Origin: Shimia litoralis
Lineage (GTDB): Bacteria; Pseudomonadota; Alphaproteobacteria; Rhodobacterales; Rhodobacteraceae
DNA: 64,000 bases
Direction: 5' to 3'
NCBI RefSeq assembly: GCF_005518135.1
Contig: NZ_SULI01000001.1
Span: forward strand, 186,001 to 250,000
Shown here: positions 16,981 through 25,467 of the stretch, piece after piece
Position numbering within the stretch: the first letter of the stretch is position 1
Layout: every line of letters begins with the position of its first letter
Translations under genes and position numbers: made by a program
The notes under the pieces: model-generated
Told to the model about the DNA's origin: nothing
Databases searched by the model: none
Seen by the model: the letters and a program-made list of their open reading frames with translations, nothing else

Positions 16981-17496
16981 TTAGGCTTCGTCTTTGCGTG
17001 CCAGAGCCAAGGCGATCATGCTGACACCGTTGGACAAAAGCTCAACCGCCAACAAAACGCCGAGGGCGACAACCGCCGACCCGGGAATGTTCGACAGAAC
17101 CATGAACCCCAACACCAGTGACACGGCACCAGAAACCAAGACCGCCCATTTGAGTGGCGAACTTGGGACTGCAAATCCGACGATCACTTTGAAAATCCCT
17201 GACACGGCAAACATAAAGCCGACAACGACAGTAAGTGCGACCATCCCCTGAAGCGGTTCGCCCAGAATGTTGATCCCCAGAAAGAGCGCAATAACCCCAA
17301 GCAAGATTGCCCAAAGCTTGCCGCCCCATCCTTCTGCGCGCACACCGTCAAAGATTTGCAGAACACCCAAAATGGCGAATGACCATCCCGCGATCGCTGT
17401 GGCGACCAAAGAGGCGCCAAACGGATTAAACATCGCCATCAAGCCAGCGATCAACGAAAGCACCCCGATGATAAGCATCGTGACCCAGTTATTCAT
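16981..17496 (-). CDS. HdeD/DUF308 family membrane protein
   Basis: A 171-residue membrane protein with about six short hydrophobic helices in pairs, as in HdeD acid-resistance proteins (LLIIGVLSLIAGLMAMFNPF type repeats, WSFAILGVLQIFDGVRA, FKVIVGFAV). The start MNNWVTML has GAGGGG about eight bases upstream; the extension to 17589 is not membrane-like. Molecular function in the family is not settled. It stands alone with its own terminator. Confidence 0.8.
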   Translation of the reverse strand: MNNWVTMLIIGVLSLIAGLMAMFNPFGASLVATAIAGWSFAILGVLQIFDGVRAEGWGGKLWAILLGVIALFLGINILGEPLQGMVALTVVVGFMFAVSGIFKVIVGFAVPSSPLKWAVLVSGAVSLVLGFMVLSNIPGSAVVALGVLLAVELLSNGVSMIALALARKDEA

Positions 17497-17608
17497 GTGT
17501 TTTCCCCTCACAATTGTACTGTGTGGGTGCAGAAGACCCTGAAACGGGCATTCGGGCAATGAAAATATTACTTTTGCAGATATGTTCACCGTCGCGTTTT
17601 AGGCGGAC

Positions 17609-19144
17609 CTAGCTGCGTGATCGCCGGAAATCTGACAGACGGAAGGCGCCAATCAACTGGCCAAACGCAAAATATGTCACAGTGCCAGAGCCCACCAACA
17701 AAGCCAGCGCCAGATACCGCCACCCCTGTGTGCCCAGCATCGGACCCAGAAGCAGGGTCGCCAGCCACAGCTCTGCACCCATCACGATCGATGCGGCGCA
17801 AATGCGGGGCATTCTCTTGCGAAAACGCGCGTCAAAACGGGCGACATATCCCATTGGCGCAGCGCCGCGGGCCAAGAGCCCAACCATGACCCAGCCTGCC
17901 AATGTTGTTGCAATTGCCGGGGCAATCCATCCGACAACCGGCGCAAGGCCAACCGCCACAAGCGCATTTACCGCCATGGCCCAAAGCGCATAGCGAAACG
18001 GGCTTTTGGTGTCTTCACGTGCAAAAAACAGCGGTTGCAGAATTTTCTGAAGGACAAACGCAGGCAGTCCCAGACCATAGATCGCAACGGCGACAGCGAT
18101 CGCAGCACTATCATCCGCGGTCGCGGCCCCACGTTCAAACAGGACCGACACCAGCGGCAGAGGGATAATCATCAGGGCCACAGCGGACGGGATGGTCAAT
18201 GCCAGAGAAATCTCTCCGGCGCGCGAAAATGCGGTGCGTGCGCCCGTGTCGTCATTCGCTTTTAGGCGGCGGGACAGATCGGGCAACAAGACGATCCCCA
18301 CAGCAATGCCGACAACACCAAGTGGCAACTGATAGAGACGGTCAGCGGTAAACAACCATCCGACGGCCCGGTCAAAATACGATGCCACCTGTTGTCCGAC
18401 CAAAAGGTTGATCTGGACAACGCCTCCGGCCAAGGCCGCTGGAACGGCCACGCGCACAAGGTGTTTCATTTCGGGCGACCAGCGGGGGCGTTGAATGCGC
18501 ATGGTAAAACCAGCGCGTTTTGCGGCCACCAGCAACAACACAAGCTGTGCAATACCGGCAATTGGCACCATCAGGATCAAGGTGCGTGCCACGTCCGCAC
18601 CAGTGTAAGACGCGACCACAACGCCGCCAATCAACAGAATATTCAAAAGCACGGGGGCGGCTGCGGCGGCAGCAAACCGTCCTGTGGCATTCAAGACGCC
18701 GGACAAAAGCGCTGCCAGCGAGATAAACAGAATATAAGGGAAGGCATATCGGCCAAATTCGACAGACAGTGCAAATTGATCCTGACCTTTGAATCCCGAT
18801 GCCAAAAGCCATACCAGCCACGGCATCGCCGCTTGGGCCAGTATGGTCAGCACGATCAGGACTGTCGCCAATCCAGCAAAGGCTTCTCTGGCAAAGCCCA
18901 ACGCGTCTTCCTTGCCCTCGACCTTTTTTGAGAACATCGGCACAAAGGCCATATTGAATGCGCCCTCGGCGAAAAAGCGGCGGAACATATTGGGTAGGCG
19001 AAACGCGACGACGTACGCTTCGTACAGTGGGCCCGTGCCCAGCAGAGCCAAGATCAGCGCGTCGCGCACAAACCCAAGGACACGGCTGGCCATCGTCCAG
19101 CCACCGACGGTCAGAAAACTGCGCATCAGTCGAATGGGTTTCAC
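17609..19144 (-). CDS. murJ: Lipid II flippase MurJ
   Basis: A 511-residue MOP-superfamily transporter with about 14 membrane helices. Typical segments are GFVRDALILALLGTGPLYEAYVVAFRLPN near residue 25 and FRRFFAEGAFNMAFVPMFS, the MurJ signature. It flips lipid II across the inner membrane for peptidoglycan assembly. The start is a GTG whose GTGA overlaps the glnD stop; an ATG six codons later is an alternative. The glnD-murJ neighbourhood is shared by many Rhodobacterales. Confidence 0.94.
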   Translation of the reverse strand: MKPIRLMRSFLTVGGWTMASRVLGFVRDALILALLGTGPLYEAYVVAFRLPNMFRRFFAEGAFNMAFVPMFSKKVEGKEDALGFAREAFAGLATVLIVLTILAQAAMPWLVWLLASGFKGQDQFALSVEFGRYAFPYILFISLAALLSGVLNATGRFAAAAAAPVLLNILLIGGVVVASYTGADVARTLILMVPIAGIAQLVLLLVAAKRAGFTMRIQRPRWSPEMKHLVRVAVPAALAGGVVQINLLVGQQVASYFDRAVGWLFTADRLYQLPLGVVGIAVGIVLLPDLSRRLKANDDTGARTAFSRAGEISLALTIPSAVALMIIPLPLVSVLFERGAATADDSAAIAVAVAIYGLGLPAFVLQKILQPLFFAREDTKSPFRYALWAMAVNALVAVGLAPVVGWIAPAIATTLAGWVMVGLLARGAAPMGYVARFDARFRKRMPRICAASIVMGAELWLATLLLGPMLGTQGWRYLALALLVGSGTVTYFAFGQLIGAFRLSDFRRSRS

Positions 19145-21900
19145 GCGCGCGCCCTCTTTGCGCCCTGCTCAATCGCCTCACGCAGTTTCTTCTCAAGCGT
19201 GCTTTGTTTGCCAGAGGTGTGAAATTTTAGCCCAAACATGTCTTTGACGTAAAAGCTGTCCACGACTTGTTCGCCGTATGTGGCGATCACTGCGCTGGCG
19301 ATATACACGTTTGCGTTGGCCAAGGCTCTGGTCAGGTCAAACAACAATCCCGCGCGATCACGGGTGTCTACTTCGATGATTGTATAAATCTCGGAGCCTT
19401 CATTATCAAAGGTGATCGTTGTGGGCACTCGGAATGCACGCTCGCGCTTTTTGATAGCGTCCCGCGACTTGATGGCCTCGGTTGGCACCACCTCGCCCTT
19501 GAGCGTGCGTTCAATCATTCGTGACAGGCGTTTGAGGCGGTTCGCCTCATACGGTTTGCCCTCGGCATCCTGTACCCAGAATGCCGCCGTGGCATAGCCG
19601 TCTTTGGACGTATAGGTGCGTGCGTCGACAACATTCGCCCCGACAAGCGCAAGCGCTCCGGCAAGGCGGCTGAAAATGCCAGGATGGTCCGCGATGGCAA
19701 AACACACGCGTGTGGCATCGCGATCTTCATCCGGGTGCAGGTCAATGCGGATTTCGTCGTCTGCAATGTCACGCAGCAACCCTGCAAACACCACATGCGC
19801 AGTAATATGGAGCCCTTGCCAATAAGGGTCATAATGGCGCGTGGTCTCTTTTTTCACATCTTTCGGTGGCCATGCACTGAGCTCTTGGCGAAGCTTTTTC
19901 TTGGCCTCGGTGCCCCTGTTTTCGCGACTGATGGCTTCGATGCCATTTTCCAGAACGATACGGGTTTGACGATACAGACCGCGGATCAGCGCGGCCTTCC
20001 AGTTGTTCCATGTGTCAGGCCCGACGCCGCGAATGTCACAGACTGTCAAAACCGTCAAAAGGTTTAGCCGATCGACGCTTTTTACGGCTTTGGCAAAGCC
20101 CCGAATGGTGCGCGGGTCGGCGATATCACGCTTTTGCGCCGTGTCCGACATCAATAGGTGATAGCGTACAAGCCATTCCACGGTTTCGCTATCGGCTTTG
20201 TTCAATCCAAGATTTGGCGCCACCTTGCGCGCAATCTGAGCGCCAAGGATCGAATGATCCATGTCGCGGCCTTTGCCGATATCGTGCAGCAACATCGCAA
20301 CCATCAATACCTTGCGGTTGATACCGGTCTTGAGAATTTCGGACGAAATCGGCAACTCGATCTCAAGTTCTTCGCGCTCGATCTGGGCAAAATTCGAGAT
20401 CACCTGAATGGTGTGTTCGTCCACGGTATAAGAATGATACATGTTGAATTGCATCATCGCGACGATGGGTTCGAACTCTGGCACAAATGCAGATAAAACG
20501 CCCAGCTCATTCATGCGGCGCAACGCGCGCACCGGGTTTCCATGTTTCAACAAAAGTCCAAGGAAAATGCGCTGGGCCTCTTTGTTGGCGCGCATTTCGG
20601 CATCAATCATATCCAGATTTGCCGTGACCAGACGCATCGCGTCTGGGTGAATCAATAATCCGGTCCGCAGGCCTTCTTCGAACAGGCGCAGCAGGTTGAG
20701 GTTATCCGCAAGAAAGACATCGTCATCCTGAATGGCCAAACGGTTATGAATGACCGTGTATCCTTTCTTGATGCGTGGCCGGCGCCGAAACAAACGCTCG
20801 TATAAGGGGGCAGATTTTGTATGTGCGGCCTCAAGCTTGGTCAACAGAATACGCGTCAGATTGCCAACGGCCGTGGCATGCCGGAAGTAATCCTGCATGA
20901 AATGTTCAACCGCGCGCCTCCCACCTTTGTCGGTGTATTGCATCCGTTGGGCGACAAGCACCTGCATGTCAAACGTCAGCTGCTCGACCGGGCGTCCGGC
21001 AAGAATATGCAGATGGCCACGGGTGGCCCACAAGAAGCGCTCGGCCTCAGAAAATAGGGTGAATTCGTCTTCTTCAAACAGCCCAAGATCCACAAGTTCG
21101 GCAACGGTGTGCACGTGGTAAACATACTTTGCGATCCAAAACAGAGATTGTAGATCGCGCAGGCCGCCTTTGCCTTCTTTGATGTTTGGTTCGACGACGT
21201 ATCGCTCGCCCTGTTTTACGTGACGTGCGTCGCGCTCTGCCAGTTTGGCTTCGATGAAGTCGCGCTCGGTGCCTTTGAAAAGGTCATTATACAGACGCGT
21301 TTCAAGCTCTTGGGCGAGGGAGGCGTCGCCCCTAAGAAACCGGTTTTCAAGTAATGCGGTGCGAATGGTGTAATCTTCTGTTCCCAAACGGATACAGTCT
21401 TTGATTGTTCGCGAAGCATGCCCAACCTTAAGCCGCAAATCCCAAAGGATATAAAGCATTGTTTCGATGACACTTTCGGCCCATGCGGTGATTTTGTAGG
21501 GCGTCAGAAACAGCAGGTCTACATCAGATTGCGGCGCCATTTCGCCGCGTCCATATCCACCAACCGCAAATAGCGCGATGCGCTCGCCTTCGGTGGGATT
21601 GGGTAGGGGATGAATATGTGTGGTCGCCATGTGGTGCGCCGCCCCCACCAGACAATCGGTGAGCCACGTATAGGCCCGCGTCATACGGCGCGCGGCAAAT
21701 GGGTTGGCTGTAAAAGCCTCTTCGATGGCGGCAGTGCCTGATTTACGGGCTTCATTGAGCACCTGCACGATATCAGCACGCAGCGCCATATCATCCGTAT
21801 GGGTCTGCGCTGCCGTTTCCAATCGCGCAGAAATAGCTGCGCGATCAAAAATGTCGTCTGCGGGGCAAATCAGATCTGATTGCGGATCTGGAAGCAACAT
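19141..21900 (-). CDS. glnD: PII uridylyltransferase / uridylyl-removing enzyme
   Basis: A ~919-residue bifunctional nitrogen sensor that uridylylates or deuridylylates PII proteins according to glutamine. Visible domains are the nucleotidyltransferase core GGYGRGEMAPQSDVDLLFL (~residue 120), the HD hydrolase domain with LLHDIGKGRDMDHS (mid-protein), and two ACT domains at the C-terminus (ADHPGIFSRLAGALAL and VDTRDRAGLLFDLTRAL). I chose the ATG at 21900, ten bases after the lpoA-like stop. A TTG at 21951 would add 17 residues and overlap that gene by 41 bp. Neither has a clear ribosome site. Confidence 0.95.
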   Translation of the reverse strand: MLLPDPQSDLICPADDIFDRAAISARLETAAQTHTDDMALRADIVQVLNEARKSGTAAIEEAFTANPFAARRMTRAYTWLTDCLVGAAHHMATTHIHPLPNPTEGERIALFAVGGYGRGEMAPQSDVDLLFLTPYKITAWAESVIETMLYILWDLRLKVGHASRTIKDCIRLGTEDYTIRTALLENRFLRGDASLAQELETRLYNDLFKGTERDFIEAKLAERDARHVKQGERYVVEPNIKEGKGGLRDLQSLFWIAKYVYHVHTVAELVDLGLFEEDEFTLFSEAERFLWATRGHLHILAGRPVEQLTFDMQVLVAQRMQYTDKGGRRAVEHFMQDYFRHATAVGNLTRILLTKLEAAHTKSAPLYERLFRRRPRIKKGYTVIHNRLAIQDDDVFLADNLNLLRLFEEGLRTGLLIHPDAMRLVTANLDMIDAEMRANKEAQRIFLGLLLKHGNPVRALRRMNELGVLSAFVPEFEPIVAMMQFNMYHSYTVDEHTIQVISNFAQIEREELEIELPISSEILKTGINRKVLMVAMLLHDIGKGRDMDHSILGAQIARKVAPNLGLNKADSETVEWLVRYHLLMSDTAQKRDIADPRTIRGFAKAVKSVDRLNLLTVLTVCDIRGVGPDTWNNWKAALIRGLYRQTRIVLENGIEAISRENRGTEAKKKLRQELSAWPPKDVKKETTRHYDPYWQGLHITAHVVFAGLLRDIADDEIRIDLHPDEDRDATRVCFAIADHPGIFSRLAGALALVGANVVDARTYTSKDGYATAAFWVQDAEGKPYEANRLKRLSRMIERTLKGEVVPTEAIKSRDAIKKRERAFRVPTTITFDNEGSEIYTIIEVDTRDRAGLLFDLTRALANANVYIASAVIATYGEQVVDSFYVKDMFGLKFHTSGKQSTLEKKLREAIEQGAKRARA

Positions 21901-21910
21901 CGGCGTTGGC

Positions 21911-23080
21911 TTAGAGGCCGGCGCTGCCGAAACGTGTTGGGGCAGGGTCAATGATTACCACTTTCTTATCGCGGATTGTGGCCACAGCCAGCCCGCGTTC
22001 ATTTGTACCATCCGAGCGCAGCCGGAAAATTCCGTTCACGCCCTGAAACCCTGCACTTTGTGTCAGGGCACTGCCGGTTAATGCATTGGATTTTCCTGCT
22101 TTGGCCAGTGCGCCGATCGCCGCAATGCCGTCATACGCCAATCCGCCAATCGGATGGGGCAGTCCACCATAAGCCTGTGCATAGCGGGTTTGGAATTTTT
22201 GGCTCAGACTTGGGTCTGGCATTGCAAACCAGCCGCCCTGCACACCTGGCAGTGCAAGCGTTTGCGCAGGGATATCCCAACGCGTCAGGCCGATGAACTG
22301 CGTGGTCAGCGGGCTCATGCCTGCTTCTGGCAAAAGCTGCGAAAACAGCGGCAACGCCCCCGAGGTATCCGCCGTGAGGAACAATGCGTCAGGTTTTGTA
22401 TCTGCAGCCGTCGTCGTGATTTTGCGGACTGCGTTCACCACACCTTGTTGCGAAAACTCATAGCTGACAGAGCCGGCATTGGTCGCAAATGAGTTGTTGA
22501 TCGCGGCGCTGATGGCGCTGTTTCCTTGCTGGCCCGAGACGTTATTGGCATGCGCGATCATGAAGTTGCTTTTGCCGTGTTTGGTCGCGTAATCCACAAG
22601 ACGCGACGCCGTGTTGGAAAACGTTGGCCCCAAAACAAAGACGTTTCCGCCTGCAATGGTGGTGTTGTTTGAGAACGACAGGACATTGACACCTTTGCTG
22701 GCAACCCCGACGCCTACGGCGTTGGCGGCTTCTGCAAAGACAGGACCCAGAATAATTTTCGCGCCCTCATCGACCGCTTTGATGGCGGCTTGCTGTGCGG
22801 TTCCGGCGTCGGCAGCCGTGGCATACACGCGCAAATCGATGCTGACGCCACTTAGGTCGGCAATGGCAAGACGTGCTGCATTTTCAAGGCTTTGCGCCAG
22901 AACGGCATCCCCCGATCTGCTGGATCCTTTGGGGATCAACAGCGCAACGGGGATCGGTTTGCTGGTGTCAATAGATGGCCCACCCCCGACACCGGGTTCA
23001 CAGGCAGACAGCCCCAATAGGGCAAGGGCCGCAACAGCCCCTTTCAGAAAACGTCGCGTAGAGATAAAACGGGCCAACAT
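21911..23080 (-). CDS. LpoA-like penicillin-binding protein activator lipoprotein
   Basis: A 389-residue lipoprotein with a lipobox LGLSAC ending near residue 27 and a periplasmic-binding-protein-like domain resembling the C-terminal half of LpoA (YraM): PVALLIPKGSSRSGDAVLAQSLENAARLA, then KIILGPVFAEAANAVG and GLAYDGIAAI. LpoA activates PBP1A; the alphaproteobacterial form lacks the N-terminal TPR half. The start has AAGGA six bases upstream. It is divergent from rsmI, as lpoA is in enteric bacteria, followed here by glnD. Confidence 0.85.
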   Translation of the reverse strand: MLARFISTRRFLKGAVAALALLGLSACEPGVGGGPSIDTSKPIPVALLIPKGSSRSGDAVLAQSLENAARLAIADLSGVSIDLRVYATAADAGTAQQAAIKAVDEGAKIILGPVFAEAANAVGVGVASKGVNVLSFSNNTTIAGGNVFVLGPTFSNTASRLVDYATKHGKSNFMIAHANNVSGQQGNSAISAAINNSFATNAGSVSYEFSQQGVVNAVRKITTTAADTKPDALFLTADTSGALPLFSQLLPEAGMSPLTTQFIGLTRWDIPAQTLALPGVQGGWFAMPDPSLSQKFQTRYAQAYGGLPHPIGGLAYDGIAAIGALAKAGKSNALTGSALTQSAGFQGVNGIFRLRSDGTNERGLAVATIRDKKVVIIDPAPTRFGSAGL

Positions 23081-23177
23081 CGAAATTCCTTGCATACTGG
23101 GCGGAGAGGGTGCACCGCTTTGGCGTCCCCCGACCGGTTGGGGAAGATCATAAACGACACAAGATGCGGGTCCAGCT

Positions 23178-24035
23178 TTGAATCATCAAATCCATAGATT
23201 ACAGTCAGGGTTGTACTTTGTCGCCACACCCATTGGGACTGCCAGAGACATCACGTTGCGTGCGTTGGACGTTTTGGCCAGCGCCGACGTTATTGCAGCA
23301 GAAGACACGCGGTCCATGCGCCGGTTGCTGGAAATTCATGGGGTTCCGTTGGGGGATCGGCCTGTTTTGGCCTATCATGACCATTCCGGTGCCAAGGCGC
23401 GCGAAAAGCTTATTGGCTTTCTGGCAGCGGGGAAATCGGTGGCCTATGCGTCTGAGGCAGGCACGCCGTTGATTGCCGATCCGGGATATCATCTGGCCAA
23501 AGATGCGGCGGCCGCAGGGTATCAGGTGACCTCGGCACCCGGACCATCGGCCATCATCACCGCGCTGACACTGGCGGGCTTGCCCACGGATGCGTTTTTC
23601 TTTGCGGGTTTTTTGCCCAATGCCAAAGGGGCGCGTCGCACTGCGCTTGAGGCGGTGCGGGACGTGCCGGGGACACTGGTGTTTTACGAATCTCCGCGCC
23701 GGACCGGCGAGATGCTCAAGGACGCCGCGCGCGTTCTTGGGGGGACGCGCGACGCAGTGGTCTGTCGTGAGCTCACCAAGAAATTCGAAGAAATCAAGCG
23801 CGGCACCCTCGAGAGTTTGGCCGAAGACATCGGCGGCGCGGCACTCAAAGGCGAGGTGGTCGTGCTGATTGATCGCGCAGGCAGCGAAGCCGTTGACGAG
23901 GGTGATATTGAAACTGCGCTTGAGACCGCGCTTGAAAACATGTCGGTGCGTGATGCCGCCGATAGTGTGGCCAAAGCATACGGTGTGAATAAACGGAAAA
24001 TTTATAGTCTGGCGCTAAAACTCTCTGCGAAATAG
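23178..24035 (+). CDS. rsmI: 16S rRNA 2'-O-methyltransferase RsmI
   Basis: A 285-residue tetrapyrrole-methylase-fold enzyme methylating C1402 of 16S rRNA. It starts with GLYFVATPIGTARDITLRALD and has the RsmI marks AAEDTRSMRRLLEIHG, YHDHSGAKAREKLI, AGTPLIADPGY and PGPSAIITALTLAGLPTDAFFF. The start is a TTG with no clear ribosome site; a second TTG ten codons later is an alternative. It leads the rsmI-yraN-gshB run. Confidence 0.92.
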   Translation: MNHQIHRLQSGLYFVATPIGTARDITLRALDVLASADVIAAEDTRSMRRLLEIHGVPLGDRPVLAYHDHSGAKAREKLIGFLAAGKSVAYASEAGTPLIADPGYHLAKDAAAAGYQVTSAPGPSAIITALTLAGLPTDAFFFAGFLPNAKGARRTALEAVRDVPGTLVFYESPRRTGEMLKDAARVLGGTRDAVVCRELTKKFEEIKRGTLESLAEDIGGAALKGEVVVLIDRAGSEAVDEGDIETALETALENMSVRDAADSVAKAYGVNKRKIYSLALKLSAK

Positions 24036-24073
24036 CGATAGAGACAAATCCTATGCAACTGAATCCGCTGGCG

Positions 24074-24115
24074 CAGCCCTGTACGCCCAGCCCTGTACGC
24101 CCAGCCCTGTGCGCC
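24074..24115 (+). repeat. 14-bp tandem repeat (three copies) at the yraN start
   Basis: The unit CAGCCCTGTACGCC occurs at 24074-24087 and 24088-24101, and with one change (A to G) at 24102-24115. Because 14 is not a multiple of three, each copy gained or lost shifts the frame. With two copies the ATG at 24053 would read straight into yraN; with the present three it does not. Confidence 0.9.
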
Positions 24116-24465
24116 GTGATCGCGGTAAACGGGCCTACCTCTCGGGGGCCGCAGCAGAACAGAGCGTGGAGCGGCACTATGTTCGTCATGGCTGCGTCGT
24201 GGCGGCGCGGCGGTGGCGAAGCGCGGATGCGGAAATTGATCTTGTGGTACGCGATGGGGACGTCGTTGTGTTCATCGAGGTGAAAAAATCTGCGTCTTTT
24301 GAACGCGCCGCGCAAAGTCTTGGCGCCCGCCAAATTCAGCGCATTCAGTTAGGTGCTGCGGCCTTTTTGGTGCAGGAACCGCATGGCGAATTGACCGAAT
24401 GTCGGTTCGATGTGGCCTTAGTGAACGCAACAGGTGAAATTCAAATTCTGGACAACGCATTCTGA
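24109..24465 (+). CDS. YraN family (UPF0102) nuclease-like protein
   Basis: A 118-residue protein of the restriction-endonuclease-like UPF0102 family. The conserved core is visible: GAAAEQSVERHYVRHG, then DAEIDLVVRDGDVVVFIEVKK with the E/D-x-D and E-V-K residues of the PD-(D/E)XK fold, and RFDVALV. Cellular role is unknown. The only start in the present frame is a GTG inside the third copy of a 14-bp repeat, with no ribosome site; an ATG at 24053 with a weak AGAGA upstream is out of frame. It lies between rsmI and gshB as in many Proteobacteria. Confidence 0.82.
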   Translation: MRRDRGKRAYLSGAAAEQSVERHYVRHGCVVAARRWRSADAEIDLVVRDGDVVVFIEVKKSASFERAAQSLGARQIQRIQLGAAAFLVQEPHGELTECRFDVALVNATGEIQILDNAF

Positions 24466-24528
24466 CGGGGCATTGCAAGGGCGCGCGGCTTGGGCCATGT
24501 AATGGGCAAGCTATTCAGAGGACTGCCC

Positions 24529-25467
24529 ATGAAAATTGCGTTTCAAATGGACCCGATCACATCTGTTGATATCAATGCCGACAGTTCCTTTCGCCTTGCC
24601 GAAGAAGCGCAGGCACGAGGCCACGAGTTGTTTTATTACTCACCTGATATGCTGGCCTATGAAGAGGGTCGCATCACAGCGCGCGGGCAATCGATGACGG
24701 TACGCCGCGAGCAAGGTAATCATGTGGACTTGGGGCCTGTCACCCATGTTGATCTGGCTGATTTCGATGTGGTTTGGCTGCGGCAAGATCCGCCGTTCGA
24801 CATGCATTATATTACGTCGACACATTTGTTGGATCGGTTGATGCCGGGCACTTTGGTGGTGAATGATCCGTTTTGGGTGCGCAACTATCCTGAAAAATTG
24901 TTGGTTCTGGATTTTCCGGACCTGACGCCGCCAACCACAATTGCCCGTGACCTTGAAACCATCAAGGCGTTTAAGGCCAAGCATGAAGACGTCATTCTTA
25001 AGCCGCTCTATGGGAACGGTGGTGCGGGCGTGTTCCGTCTGGATGCCAATGATCGGAATTTGACGTCACTGCACGAGCTTTTCACCGGATTCAGCCGCGA
25101 GCCGCTGATTGTGCAAAAGTTCCTTCCTGACGTTAGCAATGGCGACAAACGCGTAATTTTGGTGGACGGCGAACCCGTCGGCGCGATCAACCGTGTTCCT
25201 GCCAAGGGCGAAACCCGGAGCAATATGCATGTCGGAGGGCGCCCTGAAAAAGTCGGCCTGAGCGCGCGTGACAAGGAAATCTGCGCCGCAATTGGCCCAT
25301 TGCTCAAGGAAAAAGGGCAAGTGTTTGTGGGGATCGACGTGATTGGTGATTATCTCACAGAAATCAACGTGACCTCGCCGACAGGCATTCAGGAACTCGA
25401 GCGGTTCGATGGCGTGAATATCGCAGAGAAAATCTGGCAGGCCATTGAACGACGCAAAGAGGGATAG
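24529..25467 (+). CDS. gshB: Glutathione synthetase
   Basis: A 312-residue ATP-grasp ligase joining gamma-glutamylcysteine and glycine. It starts MKIAFQMDPITSVDINADSSF and has WLRQDPPFDMHYITSTHLLD and VILKPLYGNGGAGVFRL as family segments, with VQKFLPDVSNGDKRVIL and EINVTSPTGIQELERF toward the end. The start has AGAGGA about seven bases upstream. Its stop abuts the stop of the convergent comM gene with no base between. Confidence 0.96.
   Translation: MKIAFQMDPITSVDINADSSFRLAEEAQARGHELFYYSPDMLAYEEGRITARGQSMTVRREQGNHVDLGPVTHVDLADFDVVWLRQDPPFDMHYITSTHLLDRLMPGTLVVNDPFWVRNYPEKLLVLDFPDLTPPTTIARDLETIKAFKAKHEDVILKPLYGNGGAGVFRLDANDRNLTSLHELFTGFSREPLIVQKFLPDVSNGDKRVILVDGEPVGAINRVPAKGETRSNMHVGGRPEKVGLSARDKEICAAIGPLLKEKGQVFVGIDVIGDYLTEINVTSPTGIQELERFDGVNIAEKIWQAIERRKEG

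Noticed and set aside
24053-24283. 76-residue frame from the ATG after rsmI
   Set aside because: It leaves the conserved yraN frame because of the 14-bp repeat; beyond the repeat it resembles no protein.
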